64,000 nucleotides of DNA from contig NC_080672.1 of the NCBI RefSeq assembly GCF_030247195.1, positions 346,888,413 through 346,952,412 on the forward strand, in the 5' to 3' direction. Shown here piece after piece: positions 1 to 11,050 of the stretch. Below the pieces are notes generated by a model that searched no databases, was not told the origin of the DNA, and worked only from the letters and a program-made list of their open reading frames with translations. Positions within the stretch are counted from its first letter, which is position 1. Every line of letters starts with the position of its first letter. This DNA comes from Topomyia yanbarensis. Its lineage: Eukaryota; Arthropoda; Insecta; Diptera; Culicidae. The translations under genes were made by a program, and so were the position numbers.

Positions 1-200
1 AGGGAATTTGTAATCCCCAAAATTCAAAAAAGATGCATCAAAACAGCTAAAAATACTACTTATTTCACAACTTCACGCAACTATAATCAAATATTTCATG
101 TTTATATGTGCGATCAGTTGACCTTACTACAATATCAAATGCGGGATATCACACATTACTAGGGGTTTGCGCAGGAACACAAATTGTGTCTCCGTTTTTT
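1..200. other. AT-rich intergenic sequence
   Basis: No gene-like reading frame, terminal repeat or RNA-gene signal was found here. The stretch leads directly into a fragment of a dispersed repeat that begins near 201. Confidence 0.4.
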
Positions 201-305
201 TGAAGCTAGCATCAAATAGCCCTGTCATTAAGTTTGTGTCAGATTCTGATGAGACGAAGTCGAAACGCAAATTCCATAACTAGTTTAGTTTTAGAGTTTA
301 TTTTT
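201..305 (+). repeat. Fragment related to the 1.9-kb hAT-type element interior
   Basis: The block containing GCTAGCATCAA, then GATTCTGATGAGACGAAGTC and GAAACGCAA, is colinear with the interior of the two complete elements at 33409-35331 (around 34575-34690) and 44312-46225. It is in the same orientation as the first. Neither terminal repeat is present, so this is a diverged internal relic. An alternative is that the complete elements captured a separate dispersed repeat. Confidence 0.55.
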
Positions 306-853
306 TCTATCTCCAGTTAATATGATCTACGTGGTCAACCAGCAGAATTTATCAATAAAGAAAACAAATTATCATAATTGGCATTCTACAAGAATACCCA
401 ATGAAAATATGATAGGTCATAATAAACATTCACAAAAAAATTAACATTCTCAGCACAGTGCACAAGATTGCAAAAACGAACCAATCAAATTATAGATATT
501 TACATTTATATTAATCATACAAATGCACAGTTCGTTATACTGATCCACAATAGGCGGTACACCAAGAACTAGGAAATCACCGCACAATGCAACGAGCGCT
601 GATCATCCTCTGAGAAGAGAACACAATCGATCTGCTGAACTTGGAGATCGTTAGCGTTGTCCTGTTTTTTGCACCAATTCTCACCTACGAAAATTGGTCA
701 CCAAGGCCAGAATGGACTTTGCGGCTGAATGAATAGTGTCAAACGAAGCCGGACTTCGCCTTCGTTCACTCCGGGTAAGGTACTCATCAGTCGCCGACGT
801 TGACACCTACCACCAGCACCACCACCAGTTGGCTTAGCAAATAATAGCCCATT
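306..853. other. Intergenic, no feature seen
   Basis: AT-rich sequence without a convincing coding region. Short open frames on the minus strand near 700-895 have no recognisable domain and overlap the left arm of the adjoining inverted-repeat unit. Confidence 0.35.
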
Positions 854-1869
854 TCGTCGCTGTTGTGCTATCTTATGACAAGCGCCATTTAGCACTTTTC
901 GAGAAAAACGATTCTTGAAGTTTGAGATTGAATATCTTAAAATTTATAAATGCTAGAAGCTTTTCGAAGAAGACATTCGATACTTCTGTCTTTTCTGAAG
1001 TAATCTCTCGATTTGTGTGAAGATCGGTTGACTACACTTACAGTTTTTGCTTAAAATGTAAACCAAAGTCGCTCGCATACGTGTCATAAGTGTGTATTCA
1101 TGATAAAATATGTATGACGTGTCACAAATGTGCACAGAAGATTTCATATAAAAATGAATTATAACTGATTCGTAAAATTATGCGTTATAGATCACTGTGT
1201 CCAATATTATACTTTTCCATGTGATAGCAGCAATATCAGGTTGCAAAATGATAGTACTGGAACACAAAGTTTTCCCAATTTTCCTCCTTTATTCAGAAAA
1301 AACAATAAACAAAAGTTGGTTTCATTGACAATATAGAGACAATGTCTATCAAACAATGTTTTTGTTGACAGGTGACTAGACGAAACAAATATTCTTCTTG
1401 CATAATCCATCACCACATTTCGGTATACTTTCCAAAACAAGTGGAAATCTCAAAAGGAAATTTGCTCAAAAATCTTGAATATACAAGCCAACCATTCCTA
1501 GAAAAAAAACTATGGTGGGAAAAGTTTTTCTCCCGAGCCAAGAACCTAGCTAATGCTTATGGTTGATCTGCGTAGGAATTACCTATGTCATCAGAGACAT
1601 CTGTTGGCTTGCTATAAGCTTTTCGGCTTATAGCAAGCCAACAAACTAAGAATGTTGTCTTTTTTTTCTTTGTCATAAGATAGCACAACTCGATCACTCG
1701 AGAAATTGGCGCTTGTCATAATCGTGTTTCGCTATATCTCAGTAACCCAGCAGAATTTCAAAATTCTGAAAACGCAACTTTATGGAGATTTTAAAATTTA
1801 GTAACATGGTATATCTAACTCAGTTCACCCCAAAATGGCGTTTGTCATAAGATAGCACAACAGCGACGA
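854..1869. repeat. Unit bounded by 37-bp inverted repeats
   Basis: The left arm (854-890, core GTTGTGCTATCTTATGACAA) is matched in inverse orientation by 1832-1869 with about one mismatch. A third partial copy, in the orientation of the right arm, lies at about 1674-1712. The arms are flanked by a possible 4-bp direct repeat ATTT, which is too short to prove transposition. The interior has no transposase and contains the perfect hairpin at 1602-1643. It is probably a non-autonomous DNA element of unidentified superfamily. Confidence 0.55.
1602..1643. repeat. Perfect 18-bp stem-loop
   Basis: Bases 1602-1619 are exactly complementary to 1626-1643, leaving a 6-base loop TTTTCG. The stem includes GGCTTGCTATAAGC. 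It sits inside the 854-1869 unit. A Helitron terminal hairpin was considered, because CTAA follows within 6 bases, but the spacing is short and no Helitron 5' end was found. The stem is too short for a usual animal pre-miRNA. Confidence 0.6.
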
Positions 1870-2801
1870 TTTGTTTGAATCCCGCAGCAGATGTGCGATG
1901 TCTTGTGTATCTTTAATGTAGTTGGAAATTATACGCATGATATGTGGCGGTACACCAGTCGCATCTAAACTACCTCCGCGATGTCGAATGAATATCCTGG
2001 TGTAGTGTAGAATGCCCTAGGTTTAGGTTTAGTTCTGTGCTATGACTTGCATGATTAGCAAACATCAATAAACGCTGTTTCTTGATTGGTACCAACTGCT
2101 ATAACAGCCTGAAATGAAGGGCCAGGGCAGAAATGCGGTGAACGATTGTAGCGTGCAAAGTTTTCTTCGTATTTTTATTCCCATTTAACGTGGATAATTT
2201 ACGTGAGATAGATTCAGAATTTTAAATAACGTTTGATGATGACGACAATGGCTATGTCTTTAGTCACCTGATCAATAGCTGCCTGAATATATAGGTATGG
2301 TATTATTAATTCAGCAAATCTCGTTCCATTTGAACATCTGCAGTTTACTATCGCCAATGCTATCATAAAACCAAATTTTTAAACTATGCATATCCTGAAA
2401 GCTTTTAGTGTGCAATTAGTCGGCAGCTCATTGTTTAAACAATCGTTGAAGTTACTTACACAATGTGATGTCATTTTTGTTCAAACTTATTTTTTAAGAT
2501 AGTCATCTTTTCGTGAATTAAAAATATCTAAGACAATACAATAAATAGATTTACCGTATACATCAAAAAAAATTGTTACACTGGGTTCGTCGAACAATTT
2601 TTTTTTCAATTTGTTTATTTTACACGGCTTGATGTGTGAGCTTAAAAGAGTCTTTTATATAATTATATAAAATAAATAAAAAATATTTTTAATGTAGCTA
2701 TTATTATTATCGCCTACAAGTTACATGTGCAAGTGGAGACTGTTTTTCTCAGCAGTGGACAATTTTCGGTGTTGCCTAACAACGCCTGAGTGTAATTCGC
2801 T
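1870..2801. other. Intergenic, no gene seen
   Basis: AT-rich sequence between the inverted-repeat unit and the 3' end of LINE copy A. A small hairpin formed by opposed A-run/T-run segments near 2563-2608 is the only local structure noted. There is no coding evidence. Confidence 0.35.
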
Positions 2802-2815
2802 TTGCTTCCGTCATT

Positions 2816-3616
2816 TTTTTTTTTATTCATTTCGTTTATTTGATAGGCACAAATGCGTTAGCTTGGCGGTGCCAAATTCTTTTGTTTTTGCATTTTGTAT
2901 ATTTTAAAACTAGGAGGTTACAATGTTGAAATATTTTTTTAAAAAAGAAAAATTTTACAGCTATCTTAAGACTAGAAATAAGATTCTATATACAAGAGAG
3001 GGGGCGAAAGATTTTTTTTATGAAAAAATTTTAAAACAAGGAATTCAATAGTAATAATTTTTAGGAAATATTTACAGTTATCTTAAAACTAACAATATAG
3101 TTTGGTACACAAAAGGGGGAACAAATATTTATGAGAAAATTCGCAGGTGTTTTAAGACTAGGGATACAATTCTATTTACAAGACGGGGGACAATAGTTTT
3201 AACAAAGAGGTAAAATTACAACTATCTTAAAACTAGGAATACAGAATACAAATTTGAACTTTTTTAGCGGAGACTTATGCTTGGTCAAGATATTCAGAGG
3301 GGGGCTGTAGAAGCAGTTGTATCAAGGACAGGGGAGAGAAAGCGTAGATGGTGACCGGGAGAGAAGAGCAAAACTTGCAACTTTCGCTCAAACGGGAGAT
3401 CAGCGAAAGATTACCGCCTCAGTCTAGTAGGTCGGATTGGCGGATGGTATTCTTCGGACCCGCGGGGAATCCTTCAAAAGTCATCGGACCTTGAGTCGCT
3501 CTCGCTTCAGTTTCCGTAGTGGTAAGTGCGACGGCGGTTACATAGTTGCAGTCTGGAGCTGATCGGTCCCACAAGGCAAGAGAAAGCTTCTAAAACGAGA
3601 AATAAAAAGAGAGGGG
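2816..3616 (-). repeat. 3' UTR of LINE copy A, with degenerate repeats
   Basis: Between the ORF2 stop and the terminal A-run, the minus strand repeats a motif of the form CTAGTTTTAAGATAGCTGTAA followed by a C-rich run, about every 50-75 bases between about 2900 and 3240. The same array is in copy E (50700-51050). The terminal block (GCACCGCCAAGCTAACGCAT then AAATAAACGAAATG) is shared by copies A and E and, more diverged, by copy D at about 57240-57285, so it is probably the region recognised by the element's own RT. Confidence 0.7.
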
Positions 3617-6600
3617 CTAAATTGGGATATTTGTCGTTTTTATGAAAGTATAAATAAGGGACATATAGGGGAAATCACGATTTGCCAGTATATCTCGGAC
3701 TGGGACATTGGGTGGTCTACCTCGGGCCCGAAGGGAATCCTTTAGCTGAGACCTGGCGTCCAAGTACCCGGCGCATACCCAGACAACGTGCTCGATGTCG
3801 TGATAGCCCTCGTCACAAGCGCACAGACTACTCTCCGCAAGCCCAATACGCCGCAGATGCGCATCCAAGGTGTAGTGGTTGGACATAAGTCGGGACATTA
3901 CACGAATAAAATCCTGACACACATCCATCCCCCTGAACCAAGGCTTCGTTGATACCTTTGGGATAATGGAATGTAGCCATCGTCCAAGTTCACCATTGCT
4001 CCACGAGGTTTGCCAACTGTTGAGTGTCCTCTGACGACAAATACTAAAAAATTCGTTGAAGCAGATTGGTCTTTCGTATATGTCACCATTTAATGCGCCC
4101 ACCTTTGCTAATGAGTCGGCCTTTTCATTGCCCGGGATAGAGCAATGAGAGGGGACCCAAACAAAGGTAATTTGATAAGATTTTTCAGATAACGTACACA
4201 AGGACTCCCGTATCTTCCCCAGGAAATTGCTTTTTGGGCTTCATCGCACGAAGAGCCTCGATGGAGCTGAGGCTGTCCGAAATGATGAAGTAGTGATCTG
4301 TGGGCAGAGTGTCGATGATCCCAAGGGTGTACTGAATTGCAGCTAACTCTGCGACGTAAACTGAAGCGGGATCATTGAGCTTGAATGAAGCGGTGATAGT
4401 ATTGTTGAAGATACCGAAGCCAGTGGACCCATCGAGATTTGATCCGTCAGTGTAGAACATTTTGTCACAGTCGACTTCTCGGAATTTATTATAAAATATA
4501 TTGGGGATCACTTGCGGGCGTATATGGTCCGGGATTCCACGAATCTCTTCCTTCATGGATGTGTCGAAGAATACAGTAGAATCAGAAGTATCTAGGAAAC
4601 GGACACGGTTGGGATTGTACGAAGAAGGATTGATGCTCTGTGCCATGTAGTCGAAGTACAAGGACATAAAACGGGTTTGAGAATTAAGCTCGACGAGCCT
4701 CTCGAAGTTTTCAATTACCAACGGGTTCAGAATGTCGCATCGGATGAGCAATCGATATGAGAGTTCCCAAAATCGATTTTTTAGCGGAAGAACGCCCGCC
4801 AGCACTTCGAGACTCATCGTATGGGTCGAGTGCATGCAACCCAAGGCAATGCGCAAGCAACGATACTGGATTCTCTCCAGTTTGATGAAGTGTATGTTCG
4901 CAGCGGAGCGGAAACAGAAACACCCGTACTCCATCACCGACAATATCGTTGTTTGGTATAACCTGATCAGGTCTCCTGGGTGAGCACCCCACCATGTTCC
5001 AGTTATTGTTCGGAGAAAATTGATCCTTTGTTGGCATTTCTGTTTCAGATACCTAATGTGACATCCCCAGGTACCTTTAGAGTCGAACCAGACCCCGAGA
5101 TATTTAAATGTGAAAACCTGGTTGATCGTTGCACCCATTAATAGAAGCTGGAGTTGCGCCGGCTCACGCTTCCTAGAAAAAACAACCAACTCAGTTTTCT
5201 CCGTGGAGAACTCAATACCCAGCTGAAGAGCCCAAGCAGACAAATTGTCCAAGGTATTTTGTAATGGTCCTTGCAAGTCGGCAGCTTTGGGCCCTGTAAC
5301 AGAGACCACCCCGTCGTCTGCAAGTTGCCTTAGCGTGCATGAATTGGCAAGACAATCGTCAATGTCATTCACGTAGAAATTGTAGAGCAGGGGACTTAGA
5401 CATGAGCCCTGGGGAAGACCCATGTAGCTAAATCGCGATGTTGTTAAATCGCCATGCGAAAAGTGCATGTGCTTTTCAGACAACAGGTTTAGCAAAAAGT
5501 TATTTAAAATTGGCGAAAGACCATGCTGGTGCAGCTTCTCTGACAGAATGTTGATAGAAACTGAGTCAAAAGCCCCCTTAATATCCAAGAAGACTGATGC
5601 CATCTGCTCTTTGTTAGCATAGGCCATTTGGATTTCTGTAGAAAGCAACGCAAGGCAATCGTTCGTCCCTTTGCCTTTGCGGAAGCCAAATTGTGTATCT
5701 GACAGTAAGCCATTTGCTTCAACCCAATTGTCGAGGCGAAACAAGATCATTTTCTCGAACAACTTCCGAATACAGGACAGCATTGCAATCGGCCGATATG
5801 AGTCGTGGTCGGAGGCTGGTTTTCCTGGTTTTTGGATGGCGATGACCTTCACTTGCCTCCAGTCATGAGGGACAATGTTACCCTCAAGAAACTTGTTAAA
5901 TAAATTCAACAAGCGCCTTTTTGCAGTGTCAGGTAGATTCTTCAGCAAGTTGAATTTGATTCTGTCTAACCCTGGGGCGTTATTGTTGCATGATAAGAGA
6001 GCAAGTGAGAACTCCACCATCGAAAACGGTGTTTCGTTCGCGGTATCGTGAGGAGACGCGGCGCGGTACGTTTTCTGTACCGGGACAGAGTCCGGACAGA
6101 TCTTCTTGGCGAAAGCAAATATCCAACGGTTTGAATATTCCACGTTCTCGTTGGTACTATTACGGTTACGCATACGTCGAGCCGTACCCCAAAGAGTGCT
6201 CATCGCTGTTTCTCTCGTTAACCCGTCGACGAACCGGCGCCAATAACTACGTTTTTTGGCTTTCATTAGACTCTTCATTCGCCTTTCTAACGACGCGTAC
6301 TGTAGATAGCTAGCGGGTAACCCGTCTTCCCGGAAGGCCTTATATGCAGTGGACTTTTCCGCGTACAGCTCTGAGCACTCTTTATCCCACCACAGGGTGG
6401 GAGACCGTCCATGGGTATTCGCGCTGGGTACTGGTTTAGTCTGAGCTTGATTCGCACTGTCGAGAATCAAGCCAGCCAAAAACCTGTACTCTTCCTCCGG
6501 AGGAAGTTCTTGAGTAGATTCGATTTTAACGGATATCGCGGTCGCGTAACTCTTCCAATCAATGTTCCGTGTGAGGTCATACGATACATTGATTGTTTCC

Positions 6601-7295
6601 GATGGTCTTGAACCGTTAGCAATTGAAATCACGATAGGCAAATGGTCGCTACCGTGGGTATCAGGGATCACCTTCCACATGCAATCTAACTGTAGCGAAG
6701 TCGAGCATAGAGATAAATCCAACGCGCTTGCGCGTGCTGGTGGTGTAGGAATCCGCGTCATTTCTCCCGTGTTTAAGATGGTCATGTTGAAATTATCGCA
6801 AAGATCTTGGATTAATGTTGATCTATTATCATAATGAAGACAGCCCCATACCGTACCGTGCGAGTTAAAGTCTCCCAGAACTAGCCGCGGTGCCGGTAAG
6901 GATTCCGTGATATTACAAAGCGTTCGGTGCCCTACCGAGGCTCTAGGAGGAATGTAGATGGAAGCAATGCAAAGGTCTTTACCTTTGATTAAAACTTGAC
7001 AAGCGACAATTTCAATGCCTGGTGTCGAAGGGAGGTTAATTCGGTTGAAAGAATAGCACTTTTTGATCCCCAAAAGTACTCCTCCATAGGGGTTTTCTCG
7101 ATCCAGACGAATTATATTAAAGTCGTGGAAGTTGAGATTTATATCGGAAGTTAACCAAGTTTCACATAATGCGAAAGCATCACAATTTAAACTATTTAGT
7201 AAAAATTTAAAGGAATCGATTTTCGGGAGGATACTTCTGCTGTTCCACTGTAGAACAGTGATCGAATCAGTGACCTCGTTCGATGACTTAGCCAT
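3617..7295 (-). pseudogene. LINE copy A ORF2: endonuclease, reverse transcriptase, RNase H (one frameshift)
   Basis: The longest frame (4185-7316) gives 1043 residues. An APE-type endonuclease occupies about residues 15-235 (LQWN at 22-25, catalytic Glu in CETW at 52, GDFN at 148-151, SDH at 223-225). The RT spans about 485-740 (LDIKGAFD at 578-584, LPQGS at 634-638, catalytic LADD at 665-668). RNase H starts at TDGS (956) with AELA and SDS following. An 8-base deletion near 4219-4220, relative to copy E, shifts the frame. The remainder (3617-4201) continues RNase H (WVPSHCSIPGNEKAD) and ends with a Cys/His cluster (CACDEGYHDIEHVVWVC). The likely start is the ATG at 7295, whose ATGGCTAA overlaps the ORF1 stop; an in-frame ATG also lies at 7316. 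Product: the element's nicking and cDNA-synthesis enzyme. Confidence 0.9.
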
Positions 7296-8649
7296 CGAAG
7301 GATACGATCGCTGCAAGGAGGGGCCATTTAGTAGTCAACTGCTTCAAAAATGTTTGCACTATAGGGAGAAAACGTATCAGAAGGCTTTTAAGAGGATCAG
7401 TAACATTGAAAGCTGTGAAAATTAAGTCCACTATGTCAGAAAATTTCATTAGTCCGCTACTGGACTGAGTATCTGTTTGAAAAAAGGGGACACTTGGGGT
7501 TTTTGGTGTCCCTGGAAGTGGTGGGTACTCCTTGTTAGAATTAATATTTCCAAGTCCTGGAGCAAATTGCTTCGGCTTTTGTGCATCACTTCCGTTGGAT
7601 TTATTGATTGCGGTTGGCGCACTCTGAGTGGACGACACCTTGGCACCCTTACGAGGCAATGTAGGGGAGGCTAGATTTCTCCTCTTCCTGGATTCCCCTG
7701 GGTTAACCAATGATGATCCCTCTTGTGGGTCGTCAGATTGCTCAACGCCAGCCAAAAGAGCAAAGGAATTTTCGGAAGGGACAGATGGCGAAGCATTCTT
7801 TAGCATTTCTGCATAAGAGTGCCTCGAGCGATCCTTAAGGGAGCGCTTAATTTTATCCCCGCGCTGCTTGTACGCCGGGCATGACTTAAGAGCATGCGGA
7901 GGGCCCCCGCAGTAAATACACTTCTCAGTTTCTCCACCGCAAGCGTCATCCTCATGCTCTCCCTCGCATTTGCCGCACCGTTTTTTATTGCCACAATAAG
8001 TGGCTGTGTGGCCCAGTTGCTTGCAATTGCTGCAGTTCATTACCCGCGGTACAAATAGGCGAACAGGTAGGCGAACCTTATCCAGGAGGACATAGTTGGG
8101 AAGAGCAGATCCGGAGAAAGTCACCCGAATCGAGTCTGACGGAGAATAAGTTATCTTATCATCTTCAGTTTTTGCGGAATACAATTGCTTGCATTCCAGA
8201 ATTTTCACCTTTTGAAGTGAAGGGTCCTTAAAGCAGCCAACCCCGTACTTCAACAGGTCTTCGCACTTTAGACCCGGTTCGGCGACGACCCCATCGATCT
8301 CCACAACTCTACAAGGCACATACACTTTGAATTGCTTCGTAAAACGCTCGCCGCGAGCAATCTGGTTTGCTTGGTCGAGGTCATTTACTATAACGCGTAT
8401 CTTATTAGCTCGAACACGTGTTTTCTGAGCCACGGACGGGTAGTTGGCAGTCAGCTCCCGTGAGATTTCTAGAATATTGGGCGATTTTGTGTTGGGCCGG
8501 AAATACACCACCCAGGGTCCAGTCGAACTGGCTGGGTATGTTTTAATACGGGGAGGACTGGGGGAATCAGGGGAGGGAGTAATTTCGGGTTTATCCGGTA
8601 TATCCATGGGAATATCATTCCCATCCAATGTTACTTCGCCCTCGGCCAT
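7288..8649 (-). CDS. LINE copy A ORF1: Gag-like nucleic-acid-binding protein
   Basis: The ORF is intact at 453 residues. An acidic/Pro-rich N-terminus is followed by an RRM-like or Gag-like core (about residues 40-205, with GPWVVYFRP and LPNYVLLDKVRLPVR). Three zinc-knuckle-type Cys/His clusters follow at about residues 205-265 (CSNCKQLGHTATYC, CGKCEGEHEDDAC, CIYCGGPPHALKSC). A basic stretch (KIKRSLKDRSRHS) and a low-complexity tail complete the protein. ORF1 proteins of this group coat element RNA into a ribonucleoprotein. The ORF2 start overlaps its last 8 bases. It is the only copy in the window that keeps all three knuckles. Confidence 0.88.
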   Translation of the reverse strand: MAEGEVTLDGNDIPMDIPDKPEITPSPDSPSPPRIKTYPASSTGPWVVYFRPNTKSPNILEISRELTANYPSVAQKTRVRANKIRVIVNDLDQANQIARGERFTKQFKVYVPCRVVEIDGVVAEPGLKCEDLLKYGVGCFKDPSLQKVKILECKQLYSAKTEDDKITYSPSDSIRVTFSGSALPNYVLLDKVRLPVRLFVPRVMNCSNCKQLGHTATYCGNKKRCGKCEGEHEDDACGGETEKCIYCGGPPHALKSCPAYKQRGDKIKRSLKDRSRHSYAEMLKNASPSVPSENSFALLAGVEQSDDPQEGSSLVNPGESRKRRNLASPTLPRKGAKVSSTQSAPTAINKSNGSDAQKPKQFAPGLGNINSNKEYPPLPGTPKTPSVPFFQTDTQSSSGLMKFSDIVDLIFTAFNVTDPLKSLLIRFLPIVQTFLKQLTTKWPLLAAIVSFDG

Positions 8650-9000
8650 TTAGGCACGAGGATAACACGTGGTGTAAACGAGAGATGAAACTTGTATTCA
8701 GGGGAAAGGGAAAAGTAGACCGATCGGGGAAAGGGAAATGAAAGAAAAAAAAAACTAGGAGTGGGTAATGTCCGGGACATAACCGCGGTGTTGACGTAGG
8801 ACTAAACTTGGGCATATCATATGACATTCATGGATAATTTGAGCCAATGCACTTTTTGAATGAATGTTTACTGGAAATTTCATGTCGAATGAGATTGCCA
8901 CATTCACTGATTTTCTAGGACTTGCAAAAACCTTCGGGTTTGTAGATTAATTTGATAAACATTTGCTTATATGAATCACTGGTACATGTACAGAAGAATT

Positions 9001-9043
9001 GAACATGCCATAATAACTCAATCCAAGTTATTAGGGCATGTTC
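9001..9043. repeat. Short palindrome across the MITE left boundary
   Basis: Bases 9001-9018 pair with 9026-9043 (17 of 18), with a 7-base loop. The right arm includes the first ten bases of the MITE TIR, so the left arm is an inverted copy of the MITE end plus its flank. Confidence 0.6.
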
Positions 9044-9432
9044 AGGAGCGTTATATTTTTTCAAAGTAGAACTGAAACATTCACATCCCCAGCAGAGCGT
9101 TTTGTTTTATTATTTCGAACAGTTGTGTTTCAAAATTTAAAACTGTTATACGACGCCGTTCTATTTGTTGCTGATTATAAAACACGTTTAGAACTGTGTT
9201 TTAAATACATGCAAAATTTTCAGCACAGACACTTAGACCCGATAGACTGGGGGAAAATAAATTTGAATGCAGTAACGCTGAAGGCATGGCGAGACATGAA
9301 TTTTAAACTGAATAGAACACCCGCTAAAACTGCTGCTGGGGACAGAAAGTTCCAGTTTTTAGAATTTTCAGTTTTATGTTATAGAACTGTAAAAATTTTA
9401 AATCTAAAACTGAAACACTCCTGAACATGCTC
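9034..9432. mobile_element. MITE with TTA target duplication (PIF/Harbinger-like)
   Basis: The 399-bp element starts GGGCATGTTCAGGAGCGTT and ends with the near-inverse (AACACTCCTGAACATGCTC). It is flanked by TTA at 9031-9033 and 9433-9435. TIRs beginning GGGCATGTTCAG with a 3-bp TTA duplication are typical of PIF/Harbinger MITEs. The interior holds repeated AGAACTG/CAGTTCT-type segments. An open frame of 128 codons spans it but has no domain and is considered fortuitous. Confidence 0.75.
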
Positions 9433-11050
9433 TTAAATGGAACTTTTTAATTCAATTCTTTCTCCATTATGTTTTCATCCTAAAAGGAACGGTTTTCAGA
9501 TAACTATTTTTGGTGATACCAGACGAGAATCCTTTCTAACGATTCGAACCTTGCCCGAATTCGTTTCTGCTGCGTACATACACGAACATTCCCCTTTCAC
9601 AGCTCACATCGAATGAGCATTGTATATCGCAATGCGATCTCTTTTATAAACTTCTTAGTGCAGATGGAAGTCCATCCTTTTGTGCGACAAATGGAAATAT
9701 TTTCATCATTCTTTTTGCGGCTTTCGCTTAGTAGCAGGGTTGCCACATTCACTAATGTTCTTGAAAGATTTGCAAAAACCACCAATCAAAGCAGGCTAAT
9801 TAATGCTTTTACAAAATCTATCAAAATTTACGGTAAAGTCTACGGAATCTACTACACAATTGTTTTGATTATTTCCCAACGAATCGCGCAAAAATCTGTT
9901 TGTTCCGTACAGCACAGCGCAAATAATTGACGTTGGAAAACAAATCGGCAACTTCAGCTGCCAAACACTTAGAAACGATCGAAGCATTTTTCCGTCAATG
10001 TCACTTTTCTGGCTCAAATTTTTGTAGGTATTTTCTTGCTTCCGTCTAATTGGTCAGTTTATTAGTTTTATCGTACATTTTTCGGATATTATTATAGAAA
10101 ATAACTAACCCGATAAGAGGGAAGTTATTTTCCAAAGCACGAAATGGAAATTTCAATTGTAATTCTTCTGAGAACGATTTTGTGGTCCTAATTAGAACCG
10201 TTTGTTGTGAATATTATTTCGCCGTTTCCCGCTCGGCATGATGATTATTCGCTTGGTATGGATAGCGCACAAATTGGTATCTTCCAACAAACTAACCAGG
10301 CAGGCCTCGCTGGCTTCTTAGAGGGCCATTACGGCTGAGCTCCGGAAGAGTAGATCGGTTTTGAAATGCTGTGCAATCTCACAGACCAGGCACTGGAAGA
10401 GCAGCTTGCGAATTAGTAACTCTGTCCACTTCTGAGAGCGATGAATTTCACGCAGGGCGACGACAGTTCTTGGTTGGCAGCGATAAGGCAGTAGCTATGA
10501 TTTGGTTGGTGGTCAAAATGCAGCTTCTCGTTGAGCAGCACACGTACGTGTTTTCCGCTCTGTGGCTTAGACACGTCTGGCTTTAAGAAAAACTGTGACA
10601 CCCATATTTATAGGTTCTAGCATTAATGTTGATTCGCATTAAAAGTAGTTTTTGAACTTTTTAAACAAGTTTTACATAGCAAACAAGGTATCAATAGCAA
10701 GCGTTGAACGTTTTCCTTTCGATTTATGAAACAATATTAGTAATTCCTTTAGTAGGAGAAAAGTTATTAAGGTTCAAAGTGTACGTAACGCATCCGTTTT
10801 GAAAATTTTGAAATGACACCCAGTATAGTAAAGAAAGACGTAAGTCCTACGTCAAAAAATACTTAGCTTATATAGCGGCGATTCCGGCTATTCTGGTATT
10901 CACTTCACCAGCCTGGGCACCGGCGAACAAAGACTGCCTCGAACAATGGTTGACCTTCACTGACAATTTATTCTTGTTCACTTTATGCACAGCACCAGAA
11001 AACGAACTGCTTCGATCGAGAGCTCGGAGAGTTATGTTGCTTCCGTCATT

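Larger units (their letters stand above)
2816..11036 (-). mobile_element. LINE copy A: near-intact I-group non-LTR retrotransposon
   Basis: On the minus strand the element runs from a probable 5' end near 11036 to an A-run at about 2814-2823 on its 3' side. It carries ORF1 (7288-8649) and ORF2 (from 7295 down to 3617). The 14-mer TTGCTTCCGTCATT occurs exactly at 2802-2815 and 11037-11050, as expected for a target-site duplication, and this implies a 5' UTR of about 2.4 kb. The 3' end (AATAAACGAAATGAATAAAA) equals that of copy E. Gag-like ORF1 plus EN-RT-RNase H ORF2 place it in the I group (I, Loner or Outcast-like families); the exact family was not determined. Confidence 0.75.
8650..11036 (-). 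promoter_or_regulatory. Putative long 5' UTR/promoter region of LINE copy A
   Basis: This non-coding stretch lies between the ORF1 start and the inferred 5' end. Support for its belonging to copy A is the 14-bp flanking duplication at 2802 and 11037. It has a diverged internal direct duplication (GCCACATTCACT through CTTGCAAAAACC at about 8893-8930 and 9741-9780) and a Harbinger-like MITE at 9034-9432. Non-LTR elements use internal promoters, so this stretch would hold it. If the 14-mer is a coincidence, the 5' end may lie nearer 8830. Confidence 0.45.

Noticed and set aside
1602..1660. Helitron 3' terminus (hairpin then CTAA)
   Set aside because: Only three bases separate the stem from CTAA, the next base is G rather than T, and no TC 5' end or Rep/helicase coding was seen.
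4711..5037. 108-codon minus-strand frame (and similar frames at 48880-49206)
   Set aside because: Alternative-frame shadows of the LINE ORF2 RT region; they recur in each copy only because the parent sequence is conserved.
9038..9424. 128-codon plus-strand frame spanning the Harbinger-like MITE
   Set aside because: It coincides almost exactly with the MITE, has no domain, and arises from AT-rich repeated segments; it is treated as fortuitous.
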